Shown: positions 35,266 to 47,246 of the stretch, in pieces
How positions within the stretch are numbered: the stretch's first letter is position 1
How the letters are laid out: every line of letters begins with the position of its first letter
Source of the DNA: Musa acuminata AAA Group
Lineage: Eukaryota > Streptophyta > Magnoliopsida > Zingiberales > Musaceae
Assembly (NCBI RefSeq): GCF_036884655.1
Contig: NC_088342.1
Coordinates: forward strand, 38,599,001-38,663,000
DNA length: 64,000 bases
Direction: 5' to 3'
The notes under the pieces: model-generated
Told to the model about the DNA's origin: nothing
The model's database searches: none
Seen by the model: the letters and a program-made list of their open reading frames with translations, nothing else
Program-made: the position numbers and the translations under genes

Positions 35266-36638
35266 ATGTTGGGTGTAGTAGCCGTTCAACTCGCGGTGTA
35301 TTCGCCTCTTCTCGTTCACCCCCATCCCCATTCTTTGTTCTCACCCTTCTCCTCCGGTCCTCCTCTATATTTCTCCTCCTTATCCTCCTTGTCTCACGGC
35401 AAATCCATCTCTCTTAATCGACCCATGAGGCACCCTCTCCTCGCCAATTCCGCCTCCAATTTTCCCCGCGATGGTCCCGACGACGACGGTGGCGACGAGG
35501 TGCTTGCGGGCCTCGATTCGGCCTCCAGAAACAGCGAAGGGGAGGACAGGTTCGAAATCGAGGTCGAGAAGGTCGGGGAGCAGAAGAATAAGCGGAGGAT
35601 ACAGTCCCGGGTCCGTGTGAACGCCGACTTGGAGTCGGTGTGGAGCGTCTTAACGGACTACGAAGGCCTCGCCGACTTCATCCCCAGCTTGGCCGTCAGC
35701 CAGCTGCTCGACAAGAAGGACAAGTTTGCGCGGCTTTATCAGGTGATGGATCCTCTCCGTGCTGCCACATTTAAAGTTGCGATTTTTATTCGATTTGGGG
35801 AAGACATTATATTTGAGTTTAGCAATCGTAAATTCTAGTCATCGAGGCGGCGTTAAAATGAGTATCATAAAGGGTTTGTCTTCTTAAACAGGTCGGTCAG
35901 CAAAACCTGGCGCTCGGTCTCAAGTTTGATGCAAAGGGTGTCCTAGATTGTTACGAGAGAGATCTCCAGGTAACGTCTCGTGGTCGGAGGAGGGATATCG
36001 ATTTCATGATGGTCGAAGGTGATTTCCATATATTTGAAGGGAAGTGGTCGATTGAACAGGTGGAGGTCTCCTTGCTCTTGTTTGAGTCTTTTTTTTGTGA
36101 AGTCAGCCGTTCCAAATAATGCTTCTTGATGTGAATTTAGGGCAAGTCACCTGTAATTGAATTATACACCCTCCATGGGATATCTAACTCTAGCCCTTGG
36201 GATTTATAGTTAATTATTTTAGCAAAAGTTAGAAAAGCATGACCTTTGACTTTCCATAGAAACTGGAAGATTGGAATGGGATTCCTCTTCATAATATAGA
36301 ACTTGTCACGTTGCATTCATGTGTCTCTGATTAGTTGCACTCAGTGTGTGAGGTGTGTGATGACTTCTATAAGTTTAATCTAAGTTGTTGAACTGAAACC
36401 CTAATTTCAGTCTTCTATCTAGATTGGATATGATGTTGATGAAGATGAGAAGATTCTGGCGGGGAAAGAATTCCAGACGACACTGTCCTATGTCGTGGAG
36501 TTGGTGCCAAAGCTTTGGTTACCTGTCCGCCTTATTGAAGGGAGACTTTGCAGGGAAGTCAAAACTAATCTTTTATGTGTTCGAGAAGAAGCTCAAAGAA
36601 TCCAAAGAATGAAAGGCGAAATGCTTGACATCTGGTAA
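35266..36638 (+). CDS. COQ10/START (SRPBCC) superfamily protein, probably plastid
   Basis: Exons 35266-35742, 35892-36059 and 36423-36638 join in frame to 286 residues. The first 60-80 residues are Ser/Pro/His-rich with few acidic residues, like a chloroplast transit peptide. The mature part is a polyketide cyclase/dehydrase-type START fold: RRIQSRVRVNADLESVWSVL, TDYEGLADFIPSL, RRRDIDFMMVEGDFHIFEGK, WSIEQ, then TTLSYVVELVPKLWLPVRLI and EGRLCREVKTNLLCVREEAQ. These match the plant family containing Arabidopsis At4g01650 in order and length. Such proteins bind small hydrophobic ligands; the ligand is unknown. The stop at 36636-36638 is natural for the family. The ATG lies close to a TATA-like element, so transcription may start further upstream. 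Confidence 0.88.
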
Positions 36639-37262
36639 TTCACAATTGTTCTCATGCATGTAATGATATTTTAAGATTTCAAGTTCAGGAAAACTTGATT
36701 TGCAAACTAGGAGATATTTGTTAAGCTGAGTATGAATAGGAACCAAATCTAAAGGTTGGTCAAAATATCTTTGTGGCATTTTATTGAAAATATTAGCTAG
36801 TTGCATCTCTTTGTTAATTTGCTACAAAAGCAACAAAGACAAGAAAAAATGTGTTACAAATTCAAGAAACATCTTGCATTCTGTGGAAGCCCTTATAATC
36901 TTATTTGTTATTCTGTTAGTCAAGTCCTATTTACATTGATATGTTTTTGTTCTGCAGATTTTAAAGCTCAGTGAATTTGGAACACAAACATGATGAGGTA
37001 CAGATATTTATTGCTAAAATTATAAAAAAGAAAAGTAGGTTGTGGCATGGAATTGACGCAAGAGTTAATATTTATCTTCTATTTATTGGTATAACTTTGC
37101 TAACAAATATGCATTTTGTGCAAGTTGTATCCATAAAATTACAAGCATACTAGCTGTTTAAATGATTAACATGCTGTAGTTATTAAAATACATTTACAAA
37201 TGTATAAGGAGACTTTCACATACATAGTAAATTAAAATGTACATTGTATATATTATTAATAA
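36639..37262. other. 3' flank of the SRPBCC gene
   Basis: AT-rich 3' UTR and intergenic DNA. Near 36,955 a splice-acceptor-like TTCTGCAG is present, which could mark an untranslated 3' exon. No coding sequence is seen. Confidence 0.4.
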
Positions 37263-37343
37263 CAAGGTTTTTAATTTCGAATGATGCCGCTCGTATCGGG
37301 TAGTACGTACCAGTCCGTTAGCAAACCGGTACGTGGACCGCCC

Positions 37344-38084
37344 TGTCACGGCCTTAGCTAGAATTGCCTAAGGCGTGAGGCACCCTTGCGGTCAAGACGC
37401 GAACTTAGCTTGCGTTGCCTAAGTCGCGCTTCGCCCTTGCGATATTGCTCCGCAAAGATCAGCCCACTTGTAACCTCTCGCAGGTACCGAAGGACCTGTA
37501 AAAGAGAAAGTTGATTAGTTCGAAAGAACGAGCAACGGACAAGTCCCGAAGTCTCGCGAAAAGGGGAAGCTTTACAAGCAATTCAGCGAGCACCTTGCGT
37601 GCACAAGAGAAAAGAGGGAGAGGGGGAAAACAAGGGCTTTAGAAGGTTGAAGGAACAACTGCAATCCCACAAACAGTCGCTCACCTGGTCCCGGGCGCGA
37701 CAACAAGTTCCCGTCAAGGCAACGTGCGAACTTGCGAAATAGTGTTCAACGCCCGGTATATATCCGAAGCCCCATCCAGCCCTGTGCCACCCGGGGGGTT
37801 CAAAGGGGCTGAGATGGCTGACGTTTTGGTGAGCGGAGGTAGATTCCAGAAATCAGTCCGCGGCACACGAAAACGGAGCTGTTTTGGGCTGTTTTGGGGC
37901 TGTTTTGCTCGGTTCGGTGAGCGGTCGCTTTGTAACGCTGCAGCTTGTTTGAACTTACATTTTTACAAACAAAATGACCCAAAACCAAGAGAAAACATGT
38001 TGTCAAGCAGCTATACATGTAGGTGTGAGCGACGAACGGTTCGTTGAACGGAGTTGTTGCGAGTACGCGACACCGTTCGTGACA
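37344..38084 (-). repeat. 3' LTR of the chromovirus
   Basis: Runs from TGTCACGGCC to CGTTCGTGACA on the plus strand, 741 bp. By hand count it differs from the 5' LTR by roughly 30-35 substitutions plus a 10-bp indel (an extra GGGCTGTTTT copy), so about 4-5 percent. This implies a fairly recent insertion, on the order of a couple of million years at commonly used plant rates; the count is approximate. Confidence 0.93.
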
Positions 38085-38095
38085 TTCTCCCCTAC
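38085..38095 (-). other. Polypurine tract of the chromovirus
   Basis: On the minus strand TAGGGGAGAAT directly precedes the 3' LTR and follows the stop codon of pol, the expected place and composition for the plus-strand primer. Confidence 0.75.
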
Positions 38096-39418
38096 TTAAA
38101 CTGTCGATGCCCTCGTCGACGCTTGTTGGTAGTTGTTGATGATTTCTTCTTCATGTCGCAGGGCATCTTCAGGCTCCCAACTGGCTTCAGTTCGGGGAAG
38201 CTTTCGCCACTTCACCAAGTACTCTGTCTGCTCAGCTCCGTTGGGTAGCTTTATCTTGCGGTCCGCCAGAATGGTTTCAACTCGCTTCTCGTAGGAGGCT
38301 GTGATGGGAGGTAGCCGAGTTGGAACACTTCGGGAAGCATCTTGCGGATCCGAGTGGTAGGCTTTTAGGTTGCTGGCGTGAAGAACGTTGTGAATTTTGA
38401 ACTACACCGGCAGCTGCAACTTGTAAGAGACGTTGCCTACCCTGCTGATAATTGAGAAGGGCCCTTCATACTTGCGCACCAATCCTTTGTGGACTTTGTT
38501 CCTAAAGAATTGGAGTGATGCCGGTTGGAGCTTTACCAACACCAAATCGCCAACTTTGAACTCTTGCGGTCGCCTTCCCAAGTCTGCCCACTTCTTCATC
38601 CTTTTTGTCGCCTTCTCTAAGTAAGCCCGGGCAATATCTGCATTTTGATGCCACTCCTTTGCGAAATGATAGGCTGATGGACTACTCCCAGTATACCCAA
38701 TTGCCATGGTGTGCGGAGTCGACGGTTGTTGTCCTGTGATGATCTTGAAGGGGCTCTTGTTGGATGCAGAGCTCCGTTGCAAGTTGTAGGAGAATTGGGC
38801 AATGTCCAACAGCTTCACCCAATCTCGTTGGTTGGCACTCACGTAGTGCCGGAGATATTGCTCCAGGAGCGAGTTTATCCTTTCAGTCTGGCCATCCGTC
38901 TGGGGGTGGAGGCTTGTAGAGAAGTATAACTTCGACCCCAACAATTTGAATAGCTCGGTCCAGAATCGTCCCAGGAACCGAGCATCTCGATCACTAATGA
39001 TATTGTGTGGGACTCCCCAATACTTCACCACATCCTTCATCATCAGCTTGACCGCCTCCTTTGCTGAACAGTGTAGGGGAGCAGCAATGAAAGTTGCATA
39101 CTTTGAAAACCGATCGACCACCACGAGTATCGATTCGAGTCTCCCTACAAGTGGCAAGCTTGATATGAAATCCAAGGAAATGCTCTCCCACGGCCTTTCT
39201 GGTACGGGCAACGGCTCCAAAAGTCCCACCGGCTTCCGCTGCTCCACCTTGTCTTGTTGGCAAGTAAGGCATGTTCGAACATATTCCTCCACATCAGTCC
39301 CCATCTTCGGCCAGTAGAAGGCCCTCTCCACGAGAGCCAACGTTCTGTGAATGCCTGGGTGTCCAACCCAAAGGGAATCGTGACACTCTTTTAAGAGTTC
39401 ACGCCTCAAATTGTCCAC
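38096..39418 (-). pseudogene. Chromovirus integrase and chromodomain
   Basis: Begins after the TAG at 39470-39472 and shows the integrase zinc region (ECHDSLWVGHPGIHR, then TCLTCQQDK), the core with SLDFISSLP, the DRDARF block and LHPQTDGQTERIN with its Glu-containing helix, and the GPFSII SH3-like tail. A TAG at 38402-38404 interrupts LQLPV-FKIHNVLHASNLK. Past it the frame continues into a chromodomain (EYLVKWRKLP, ASWEPEDALRHEE) and stops at 38096-38098. In active elements the chromodomain guides integration to heterochromatin. Confidence 0.88.
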
Positions 39419-39469
39419 TCGGGGAACATAAACCCTATTCCCTTTTATGTAAACGAGTCCCTCCTGGAC

Positions 39470-41554
39470 CTAAAATCGTCGTGCCTTGCCTTCTTTGATG
39501 AGCTGCATCAGGATAACTGCCTGGGGGTCACTATACAGTCCATCCCTGATTCTGGAAAGGAAGTTGGAGTGCAATTGACTTGCTTGGTCTTCGCCCTCCA
39601 ATTGTGCGGCATTCACACGCTCCACCTTCCGACTCAATGCATCGGCCACGACATTTGCCTTCCCAGGCTTATACTCCATTGCCATATCAAATTCAGCCAG
39701 GAAGTCCTGCCAACGCGCCTGCTTTGGTGAGAGCTTCTTCTGAGTTTGGAAATAGCTCAGAGCGATGTTGTCCGTCCTCAGCACAAATCGCAATCCGAGG
39801 AGATAGTGTTGCCAAACTCGTAGACAGTGGATCACTGCTGTCATCTCCTTCTCATGCACTGGATACCGCCGCTCGGTCTCGTTGAGTTTGCGGCTCTCGT
39901 AGGCCACCGGATGACCCTCCTGCATGAGTACTCCCCCAATAGCGAAGTCCGAAGCATCTGCATGGACTTCAAAAGGCTCCATATAGTCTGGCAATTTGAG
40001 CACTGGTTCTTTCATAACAGCAGCCTTCATATCTTGGAATGCTATTTCACATTTGTAAGACCACTTCCAAAGCTGCTCCTTCTTCAGCAACTCCGTTAGT
40101 GGGGTTGCACGCTTCGAATATCCCGCTATGAAGCGTCGATAATAATTGACGAAACCAAGGAAGGATCTCAACTCTGGCACTTTCTTTGGAGTTCGCCATT
40201 CCGCAACCGCTTGCACCTTCGACTTATCCATCCGAATGGAGCCATCACCGATTCGATGTCCCAAGAATAATATCTCAGTTTGAGCAAAGTAGCATTTCTC
40301 CCTTTTCACGAACAAAGTGTTCTCCCTGAGAACCTTGAAAATCGTCCGAAGGTGCTTGACGTGCTCCTCGAGCGTTTGATTGTAGACGACGATATCGTCC
40401 AAGTAGACGACCACAAACTTATCCAAATACTCCTTGAATAGCTGGTTCATGAGAGTGCAGAATGTGGCCGGAGCGTTGGTTAAGCCGAAAGGCATCACCA
40501 AGAACTCAAACGCTCCATACCTGGTCACACAGGTAGTCTTCGCTTTGTTGCCTTCACCAATGCGCACCTACCAATACCCCGACCGAAGGTCGAGTTTTGA
40601 GAAATACTTAGCTTTGCCCAATTGGTCGAACAAGTCCGCAATGAGCGGGATGAGATACTTGTTCTTCACTGTCACTTTGTTGAGGGCTCGGTAGTCGACG
40701 CATAATTGGAGGCTCCCATCTTGTTTCTTCTTGAAGAGAACTGGAGCTCCGAAAGGTGCTTTAGAGCTGCGGATGAGACCACCGCTTAACAGTTCACCTA
40801 ACTGCTTCCTGAGTTCTGCCAACTCTGGCGGGGGCATGCGGTAGGGTGGTCTCGCTGGAGGCTTCACTCCTGGCTCCAGCTCGATGCTGTGATCCACGCC
40901 TCTACGTGGTGGAAGAGTCTTTGGTAACTCGGGTGGCATAACGTCCTTGAACTCTTTCAGGACGTTCGCCACCACAGTAGGTTCTTGAATGGCCTTCTCG
41001 TTGAGTGGCTCTAGCTTCATAGCAGCCATGAATATCAATTCGCCTTTTCGCACCCCTTTCTTCAGTTGTAATGCCGATATGTGTTGGGGCTCCTTGGTTC
41101 CTCTCCGAGAGACGGGAACCACGTAGGGGTCATCGCCTCCCATCATACATAGGGAGTTCAAGAACAGCATTGGCACAAACTTCGCCGCGTGCATAAACTC
41201 CATTCCAAGAATCACTTGGAAGTCATCCAATGGCACGACCATCATGTTGGTGTTCCCGCTCCATGTCCCGATTTTGATGGGAACACCCTTCGCCAACCCG
41301 GAGATTCGCCTGGCCTCCTAGTTCACCGCCTTCATTCGGCTTGGGCTCTTCTCCAAGATCAACCCAAGTCGCTGTGCTTCTCGATCGGCTATGAAGTTGT
41401 GGGCAGCACCCGTGTCCACCATTGCACGGGTCGTTTGGCCATTTAGCTTGATGTCCACATACATCAGCTCACTACTTCCTGCTTTTTGTAGCTTTATCTT
41501 GATGTTCTCCCCCACTTGACCCCGCATGGCGTTCAACAAACGCATTGCTCCCAT
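39470..41554 (-). pseudogene. Chromovirus protease, reverse transcriptase and RNase H
   Basis: Protease is at 41554-41318 with the active-site block AMVDTGAAHNFI. A TAG at 41318-41320 ends it. Reverse transcriptase runs from about 41,000: [20 protein letters not shown], then a TAG at 40568-40570 within SGYW-VRI (normally SGYWQVRI), then [15 protein letters not shown] and the catalytic [10 protein letters not shown]. RNase H follows ([21 protein letters not shown]). A TAG at 39470-39472 separates it from integrase. Apart from the stops the sequence is well kept, so inactivation is recent. Confidence 0.92.
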
Positions 41555-41690
41555 TTGGGGTCCTTGCGACTCATCGTCGTCGCTGCTGGATTCAGAACTG
41601 CTCGAACTAAGAGCAACAATTTTTCCCTTGTCCGATCGGGGGGGGGGGGGGGGGGTGGATGGAAGCCGTCAAAGCATTGAGTGCCTATTT

Positions 41691-42887
41691 TTATGGGCAC
41701 TCCCTCACTATGTACGGTCCTCCGCACAAGAAACATCCTCCAGGTTTTGAGGTCTTGCCTTTCGGGTTTGGCCCTTTGTGGGAACTCTTCTTCTTTTGTT
41801 CGCCCCCGAGCTCCTTCCCTCGAGAATGTTTTGGAGGGCGATTGCCTGAAGATTGTTTCCTTCTCCCTGGGTCTTTGGAGGAAACAAAGTCGGTGAGTCT
41901 TTCTGCAGCTGTTGAGCCCATGGCGGTTGCCCCGACCACATCGGTAACATTCCTTCGATTTAGCTCCTGTTGAGCCCATGGCTTCAAACCATCGAGGAAG
42001 CTGAACAACTTGTCCTTCTCGGACATGTCCTGTATGTCCAGCATTAGTTCAGAAAATTGTTTCACATAGTCTCGGATGATGGTACTCTGGCGGAGTTATC
42101 TCAACTTCCTTCTTGCGACGAACTTTGTGTTCTCCGGTAGGAACTGAGTTCTCAACTCTCGCTTCAAGTCTTTCCATGTGTCGACTCGACACCGACCTTG
42201 TTGGATCTCCTCCCAACGGGTTCGCCACCAAAGTTTCGCATCTCCGTTCAAATACATTGTTGCTATAGAAACTTTGGTATCTTTAGAATCGGGCCTCGTA
42301 GTTCGGAAGTATTGTTCCATGTCTAACAGAAAGTTCTCGAGCTCTTTGGCATCTCTGGCCCCTCCATATCCATGAGGCTCGGGTGCCCTCAAATTTTGTG
42401 GCGGTGCAACGCGGGTGTTGCTTTCTCCGGCATTTAGTGTTCTTGTGAGCATGGCCACCTTTGAAGTGAGTTCCGCGACAATATCCTGTAAGTGTTGCAC
42501 GGAGTCTTTGGTGTCATCAGATAGTCGGTCGACTAGGGCCTCGACCTTGTCGATCCTGGACTCCGCTTCCTCTTGCGAGCTCTCTACCCCAACAAGCCTT
42601 TGTTGGCCATGGTAGAGTTCCTTCATGCTCGCTTCAAGAACATCCAGGCGGGTTTCCGCCGTTGTGAGTCCCTCCTTGTGACTCTTTTTCCCAATTAGCG
42701 CTCTAGATTGTGCTTCCTCCGCTCGCGGAGTGTAGCCAACTTCTCGCTCATCATGTTCGCTGCCGCGCTCCTCTTGAGCGGCTCCAACAGCATGAGAGCG
42801 AGTGTGCACATGCAGCCCACCTGCGGCTGCTTGGGGCAAGGGTCCGGCTTGTCCTGTCTTGCTTGATTCGCCACGATGCGTTACCAT
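41691..42887 (-). pseudogene. Chromovirus gag
   Basis: A long N-terminal coiled-coil-like part precedes the retrotransposon gag domain (ENFLLDMEQYF, DGDAKLWW-like NGDAKLWWRTRWEE, LKRELRTQFLPEN). A TAA at 42096-42098 interrupts it and the frame resumes to 41,691. The zinc knuckle reads CFLCGGPYIVREC, where the expected His of CX2CX4HX4C is Tyr. TAA (41691-41693) and TAG (41685-41687) follow at once. A run of 17 G at 41639-41655 then shifts the frame before protease. Confidence 0.88.
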
Positions 42888-42933
42888 GGCGAAGTTGCGA
42901 AGTTCGTTCGCTGCTCGCTCGAAGTGCTTGCCT

Positions 42934-42945
42934 GCTCTGATACCA
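42934..42945 (-). other. Primer-binding site of the chromovirus
   Basis: On the minus strand TGGTATCAGAGC, complementary to the 3' end of plant initiator methionine tRNA, lies 3 bases inside the 5' LTR. It fixes the orientation of the element. Confidence 0.9.
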
Positions 42946-42948
42946 CAA

Positions 42949-43680
42949 TGTCACGGCCTTAGCTGGAATTGCCTAAGGCCTGAGGCACCCTTGCGGCCAA
43001 AATATGAACTTAGCTTGCGTTGCCTAAGTCGCGCTTCGCCCTTGCGATATTGCTCCGCAAAGATCAACCTACTTGTAACCTCTCGCAGGTCCCGAAGGAC
43101 CTGTAAAAGAGAAAGTTGATTAGTTCGAAAGAACGAGCAACGGACAAGTCCCGAAATCTCGCGAAAAGGGGAAGCTTTACAAGCAATTTAGCGAGCACCT
43201 TGCGTGCACAATAGAAAAGAGGGAGAGGGGGAAAACAAGGGCTTTAGAAGGTTGAACGAACAACTGCAAGCTCACAAACAGCCGCTCACCTGGTCCCGGG
43301 CGCGACAACAAGTTCTCGTCAAGGCAACGTGCGAACTTGCGAAAGAGTGTTCAACGCCCGGTATATATCCGAAGCCCCATCCAGCCCTGTGCCACCCGGG
43401 GGGTTCAAAGGGGCTGAGATGGCTGACATTTTGGTGAGCGGAGGCAGATTCCAGAAATCAACCCGCGGCACGCGGAAACGGAGCTGTTTTGGGGCTGTTT
43501 TGCTCGGTTCGGTGAGCAGTCGCTTTGTAACGCTGCAGCTTGTTCGAACTTACATTTTTACAAGCAAAATGACCCAAAACCAAGAGAAAACATGCTGTCA
43601 AGCAACTGTTCATGTAGGTGTGAGCGACGAACGGTTCGTTGAACGGAGTTGTTGCGAGTGCGCGACGACCGTTCGTGACA
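42949..43680 (-). repeat. 5' LTR of the chromovirus
   Basis: 732 bp from TGTCACGGCC to CGTTCGTGACA on the plus strand, the partner of 37344-38084. A TATA-like GGTATATATCCG occurs in both LTRs (plus sense, near 37,756 and 43,360). On the transcribed minus strand the complement also reads as a TATATA element. Confidence 0.93.
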
Positions 43681-44099
43681 GCCCGCTACCGGGTGGTACC
43701 GTCGATTGGGGCTGTTTTCGCCCCCTTACCACATGAAATCGGTCGATGACGGTCGATTTCAATCGTCGCCACCCTTCCTTGTTGGACGTCGCAGATGAGA
43801 TGTCATCTCCTCCTCGTGTTAGGCGATAGGTCTCGGTATCGTTGGTGACTTCTCCTCATCCGCGCGAGGAGAAGAAGCCTCGGTGACGTAGTCGAGGCTT
43901 CACAGGGAGAAGAAAATGAGGTTTCTTCTCCCCACGCGAGGAGAAGAAACGAGGCGATGGCGTCGTTTTTTATTTTTTAACTTTTTTATTATATATATGT
44001 ATATACACTAAGCAGTACGCCATAACGTACCACTCAGTATACTCATACCGTACCTAGCTGAGCTCGATATTCCGGTACGATATGAAATTACGAACCTTG

Positions 44100-47000
44100 A
44101 TTAGCAATGATATGTTTTGAAATGTCTTGCATATTTTGTGTTTAGTTTCATAAAAAGGTGTAGACAACACACTTGTTTTGTATCAATGTTGAAGAATCTG
44201 GCATGTATGCACCTACGGGCATATCAAGTATTTTCAGGTGTTCTTTCATGGTTGCTAATATATGATTCATCCATCTATTGACATTATTATGGTTCCTATT
44301 ATAGTCCAAAAAACAAAGTTACATGGACATTTTCACCAAAATAATGCATGAAAATTGCTCTTAGGGGATGGAATTCGTGCTGCATCATCTCATAAATTAT
44401 TAGGATAGCACAATTCCCACAGTTAAATCCTTTGACATTTTTGTTAGCTTTTCTATATCATTAAGAATTCATGAACTATCTACCTAAGACTTGACAGCCC
44501 TGTCACATTGTTGCTCCATCCTTAATCCTTTGTTCCATCCCCTTAAATATTTGTAAATAGATGCAGGGCTGCAGATCTTTCGACACTTGAAACAAGTGGT
44601 TAACTTGTGCTGATTGGTTAGTATGTGGTACTCTTGCATGTAAACAGTAAAGATTGATCAAATTTTAGAGGATGCATGGTTCTGTCGATAGCACAATGTT
44701 CATGGATAAATGAGAAATTGCACTATCTCCTTATAAAATGGGCAGATATACATTGCAGTAATGTCTTTCATTTGACAGGGTGATGGTTGATGGTGCATGT
44801 GAATTGTTATTCCAGTATTGATAAGAAAACAGCAAAGTGGAAGTAATAAAAACAGCATTGACTTGTAACCTAATTTATTAAACTTTTGCATTGTGGACTT
44901 GCAATGATGTTTGACTTTTCCTGCAATAATATGCTTGCAGAATAATCTATGGAAAATGTCTCCCAGGTAGTTGTTGCTTTGTTTTTTTTTTTTTCATAAA
45001 TTGAAGGTCACCAAGATGTACCATAGATCTCAAATTGAGCCACCCACCACTATGGTTATTGTTATGATGTCATATTGTCACAAATCACAAGAACCTTGTG
45101 CCGAGAAAGAAAAGTAAGTTACACTTCGGGGTCGATACAGATCCATGTCCCAAATCATATTACAATCTTTTCTATGTTTTAGTTATTGCATATTTATTGT
45201 GGTTATTGTTTCTATATATATACTGGCCTTTTCTGCTTAGTTGTTTCACATGCCAAGTGGAATACTACTGGCAATTTTGGCATGCTAAGTGTATGCTGAC
45301 AGAGCACTAGGCTGGCATAAAGTCGATATTTGTTGACATGTATCCCATGCCAAATGTCATGTATCATACCATCATCTAACCATTATTTGGGGGCCATGAA
45401 ACTATGCATATCTTGTTTAAACAGCCAACTTGATGTTTTCCTATGACTGTAACTGGTTGCTGCATAAAGAAAATGAATTGCTTGTACTTGCTCCAAAGCC
45501 ACAGACTGCATCTTATCAGGTCGAAATATGATAGATTTTTTCTAAAACGATCTCTTAATTTGCAAAAAGGTGTGATACTGTGATTGGATATGAAATTCAA
45601 TAAACAAAAATAGCATATCATCTTTCAGAGAACTGTTTAACAAGTTTTAAGTAATTGTGACTTTTATTTTAATTGAAGGCAAGGATCTTCTTTGTGTTTA
45701 TCTGTTTTTTTATCAGAATAGAAGGTCTATGGTCATTGCTGATCGCTGGAAATTACTCACCTCAAATTTTCTTTTATAACTCTTTGCCTCAAATCTTCTT
45801 TCTGTGTATCTTCTTTGCGTTTATCCTTTCTTTTTTATTACCTCAAATTAAACATGAAGCTTTTTTTAATGGTTTATATTCTAGCTGGAACAAGGAAGAT
45901 GACATGGACCTGGTTGTTTGTAGGAGACCCTGTCATAGGAATGGCCAGTAATAAAGTAGGTCACTTTGTTGGGAGCCTCACTTGTTATCTGCTGCACAGG
46001 CAGCAGGACTGCAGCTCCCTTTTAAGCATGTAATGATCTTTTTCATTTTATGTGGGATGGAGCATGCAGTAGCCATCGTCAACTGATGCTGAATGTTTGA
46101 TATTGCAGATGTAATGCAAAAAGCTGCTACCTGCCATCATTCAAGGTGCATCTCCTAAAGCTAATCAGCAGAAGATACAAGGTTAGCATTGGCTTCCAAC
46201 CAATCTTTGTAACAGAGACCATTGAGAGCTCTTATGAAAACTTCTTTCTAGCTAAACATGTTTTAAGAACTTACATAATGGGGTGTATATTTGAAAATAA
46301 CTTTGGCTGATGCCTTTGGACCCCTCCTGCCTTTGAGAAGAGATTTTTCAAACTCGAGTCAGCCCACTATAAAAGCACAAGAGAGAATAAGTTGTGAAGA
46401 AGGTTCCAGGAACCTGTCATGACCGAAGAATCTGGATGATCTTTTCCCAGCTGATGAAGTCTTCTCCCGCCCACTTTGCTTGCCAGCAATGCTTTGGTGT
46501 TAATATCACCTTTCAGGCTTGCACTGAAAGTTAAAGCTGTAGTTAAGTATTGACTCCATTTGCTGCAAGTTGGAGGAGCCCATGACAGCGTCCGGAGTTC
46601 AGCGCAGTTCATGCTTTTGATCAATCAGCATTGAGCACGGTATAATCTCATTAGACTCTGCACTAAACTGCAGCTTTACCAGTCTTATCTTCATCTTTGT
46701 TCTATTATGAACTCTGATCTCTTCAGAATCTTACATAATTTCATATGCTGGTTGTTAATTAATGAATTAACAGAGCCTACATTAAATGCGTCCCAACTTG
46801 GTCAGCAAAGCCTGCTGTTGGTTGGCCGCTGCATTATTACGCCATTCGAAGGGGGACCATTGACCGTAAGGTTCATACTTCTTTTCCCCTCAAGACTGGG
46901 TCTTTCTTCTCCGTGTATTCTTCCATGTTTTCTCAGTCCATAAGATTCCAGTTTGAGATCTTTTAGCTTCATAGTTTAGTTGGAACGATAATATATTGAT

Positions 47001-47246
47001 TTAATCTCTTCGATTATATTAAGTTCAGATAGTTCTACTAAGCTATTGCTATATCCATCAACTGAGACATACTGCTTCATCTGCCTTCCTCAATTTTTCT
47101 TGGTTTGGAAGGTCATTCACCCCTGCATTACCCAAACCCTACTCCAAGTTATCCTTTACAAATAGCATCACCTCTTTCTCCTTATCCTGCAAGTTCATCA
47201 ATCTCTCTTTCATACCAAGATAGTTCAGCAGCAACCAGCAAAAGCC
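44100..47246. other. Intergenic region before the germin-like gene
   Basis: About 3.1 kb of AT-rich DNA. Open frames are short (the longest is 92 codons) and none is recognised. A minus-strand stretch at 46,367-46,624 has protein-like composition but no family match and may be a worn transposon fragment. A possible TATA element, GCTATATCC, is near 47,048. Confidence 0.4.

Larger units (their letters stand above)
37344..43680 (-). mobile_element. Ty3/gypsy chromovirus, complete structure but defective
   Basis: A 6.3-kb element with LTRs at both ends, primer-binding site, gag, protease, reverse transcriptase, RNase H, integrase and a C-terminal chromodomain, all on the minus strand. The chromodomain (TEYLVKWRKLP...EASWEPEDAL) places it among the chromoviruses; the iMet primer site and general form suggest a Galadriel/monkey-like lineage (inference). 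It is flanked by a 4-bp direct repeat GCCC (37340-37343 and 43681-43684); the usual 5 bp is not perfect. Stops and a homopolymer frameshift disable it. Confidence 0.92.
37263..44099. mobile_element. Second hAT-type MITE copy, split by a chromovirus
   Basis: The left part, 37263-37343, begins CAAGGTTTTTAATTTCG and contains CGGTACGTGGACCGCCC. The right part, 43681-44099, begins GCCCGCTACCGGGTGGTACC and ends CGATATGAAATTACGAACCTTG. The outer ends match the termini of the MITE at 30658-30932. The flanks ATTAATAA and ATTAGCAA match at 6 of 8 bases, a worn 8-bp duplication. Without the inserted retrotransposon the element would be about 500 bp, longer than the other copy, with extra sequence around 43,740-43,970. 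Confidence 0.72.

Noticed and set aside
35063..35344. 93-codon minus-strand frame with poly-Tyr
   Set aside because: It is translation of the TAA microsatellite.
46367..46624. 85-codon minus-strand frame that hinted at a LINE fragment
   Set aside because: No motif could be placed with confidence, so no call was made.
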